A DNA stretch of 14,740 nucleotides from Dehalococcoidia bacterium (lineage in GTDB: Bacteria; Chloroflexota; Dehalococcoidia; Dehalococcoidales; JAUWYK01): contig JAUWYK010000049.1 of assembly GCA_030615865.1 (NCBI GenBank), forward strand, positions 1 to 14,740, given 5' to 3'. The notes under the pieces were generated by a model, which saw only the letters and a program-made list of their open reading frames with translations, was not told the origin of the DNA and ran no database searches. Below are positions 14,315 to 14,740 of this stretch, piece after piece (the first letter of the stretch is position 1; every line of letters begins with the position of its first letter). A program made the translations under genes and the position numbers.

Positions 14315-14740
14315 TTAGGAGAGCAATTCGGTTACTACAGCGTTTATCTCCCGCCCATCCGCCCTTCCTTTAAGCTGAGCAATAAGTTTGGGCATAACCT
14401 TTCCCTTGTCGCTAAGTCCGCTCGCCCCTACCTCCTCAATAACGCGGCGGGCGGCTTCCATAACCTCATCACGAGTCATCTGCTGAGGTAAATACTGCTG
14501 AAGAACGGCTAGCTCAGCCTCTTCCCGAGCCACCAAATCCTGGCGGTTTCCTTGCTTAAAGGCTTCAATGCTCTCGCCACGCTGCCTCGCCTCCTTGGTG
14601 ATAATACCAAGAATATCACCATCATCCACAGCCGCATGCCGGGCGATTTCAGCATTTTTAATGGCTGCCATCACCAATCGGATAACGGAGCGCCTTACCT
14701 CATCCCCACCCCTCATCGCCTGCTTGAGGTCATCCATCAG
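14315..14740 (-). CDS. YqeY/GatB-related protein, N-terminus outside the window
   Basis: This family shares the helical tail domain of the GatB subunit of Asp/Glu-tRNA amidotransferase and is thought to be tRNA-related, without a proven reaction. The 142 visible codons are one such domain: DDLKQAMRGGDEVRRSVIRL, then VMAAIKNAEIARH, RQDLVAREEAELAVLQQYLP and SDKGKVMPKLIAQLKGRADG. An ATG exists at 14737, but relatives begin a few residues earlier (a short segment before DLKQAM), and the frame stays open to the edge, so the true start probably lies beyond 14740. It converges on mntP across 182 bases. Confidence 0.88.
   Translation of the reverse strand: MMDDLKQAMRGGDEVRRSVIRLVMAAIKNAEIARHAAVDDGDILGIITKEARQRGESIEAFKQGNRQDLVAREEAELAVLQQYLPQQMTRDEVMEAARRVIEEVGASGLSDKGKVMPKLIAQLKGRADGREINAVVTELLS

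Noticed and set aside
1..14740. Defence system, CRISPR array, insertion sequence, tRNA or rRNA gene
   Set aside because: No spaced identical repeats, transposase motifs, cloverleaf or rRNA-like stretches were seen, and nearly all sequence is explained by housekeeping genes.

Overview
The window is an ordinary bacterial chromosomal segment with 14 well-supported protein genes (two cut by the window edges) and a few weaker small-gene or remnant candidates. Gene content points to Chloroflexota, most likely class Dehalococcoidia. The mraZ-rsmH-ftsA-ftsZ division cluster carries none of the usual ftsL/ftsI/mraY/mur/ftsW genes between rsmH and ftsA. The only ribonucleotide reductase present is the B12-dependent class II enzyme. 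Base composition looks moderate, with GC a little below half by eye. The lineage call is inference from content and order; no database was searched.

Layout. Positions 1-2238 hold a tightly packed minus-strand operon reading mog (molybdopterin adenylyltransferase), trmD, rplS (ribosomal protein L19) and priA (cut at the left edge). It diverges at about 2239-2415 from the plus-strand division operon mraZ-rsmH-ftsA-ftsZ (2416-6337), which ends in two hairpins, the second a good intrinsic terminator. A second plus-strand operon, nrdR-nrdJ plus a 47-residue very basic small protein (6496-9779), follows and ends in a strong terminator inside a cluster of GC-rich hairpins. Next come a divergent adenine-deaminase-like amidohydrolase and a B12-binding-type radical SAM protein (10032-13423), an mntP-type manganese exporter (13563-14132), and at the right edge a minus-strand YqeY/GatB-like gene whose start lies outside.

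Regulation is unusually readable. The mraZ promoter is TTGACA-N17-TATAGA and is followed by G-rich repeats at a 10-base period that run into the mraZ ribosome binding site; this is the expected layout of an autoregulatory MraZ operator. The nrdR promoter holds two NrdR-box-like 16-mers separated by 15 bases, so nrdR-nrdJ is probably autorepressed by NrdR. The two promoters share their -35 element and much of their spacer.

Together the genes cover replication restart (priA), translation (rplS, trmD, rsmH), Z-ring assembly (ftsA, ftsZ, mraZ) and deoxynucleotide supply (nrdR, nrdJ). I found no mobile element, CRISPR array, tRNA or rRNA, and no clearly new multi-gene system. The best leads are the operator architectures, the peptidoglycan-free division cluster, the altered signature residues of the adenine-deaminase homologue, the 47-residue basic protein and the short leader frame before ftsA.
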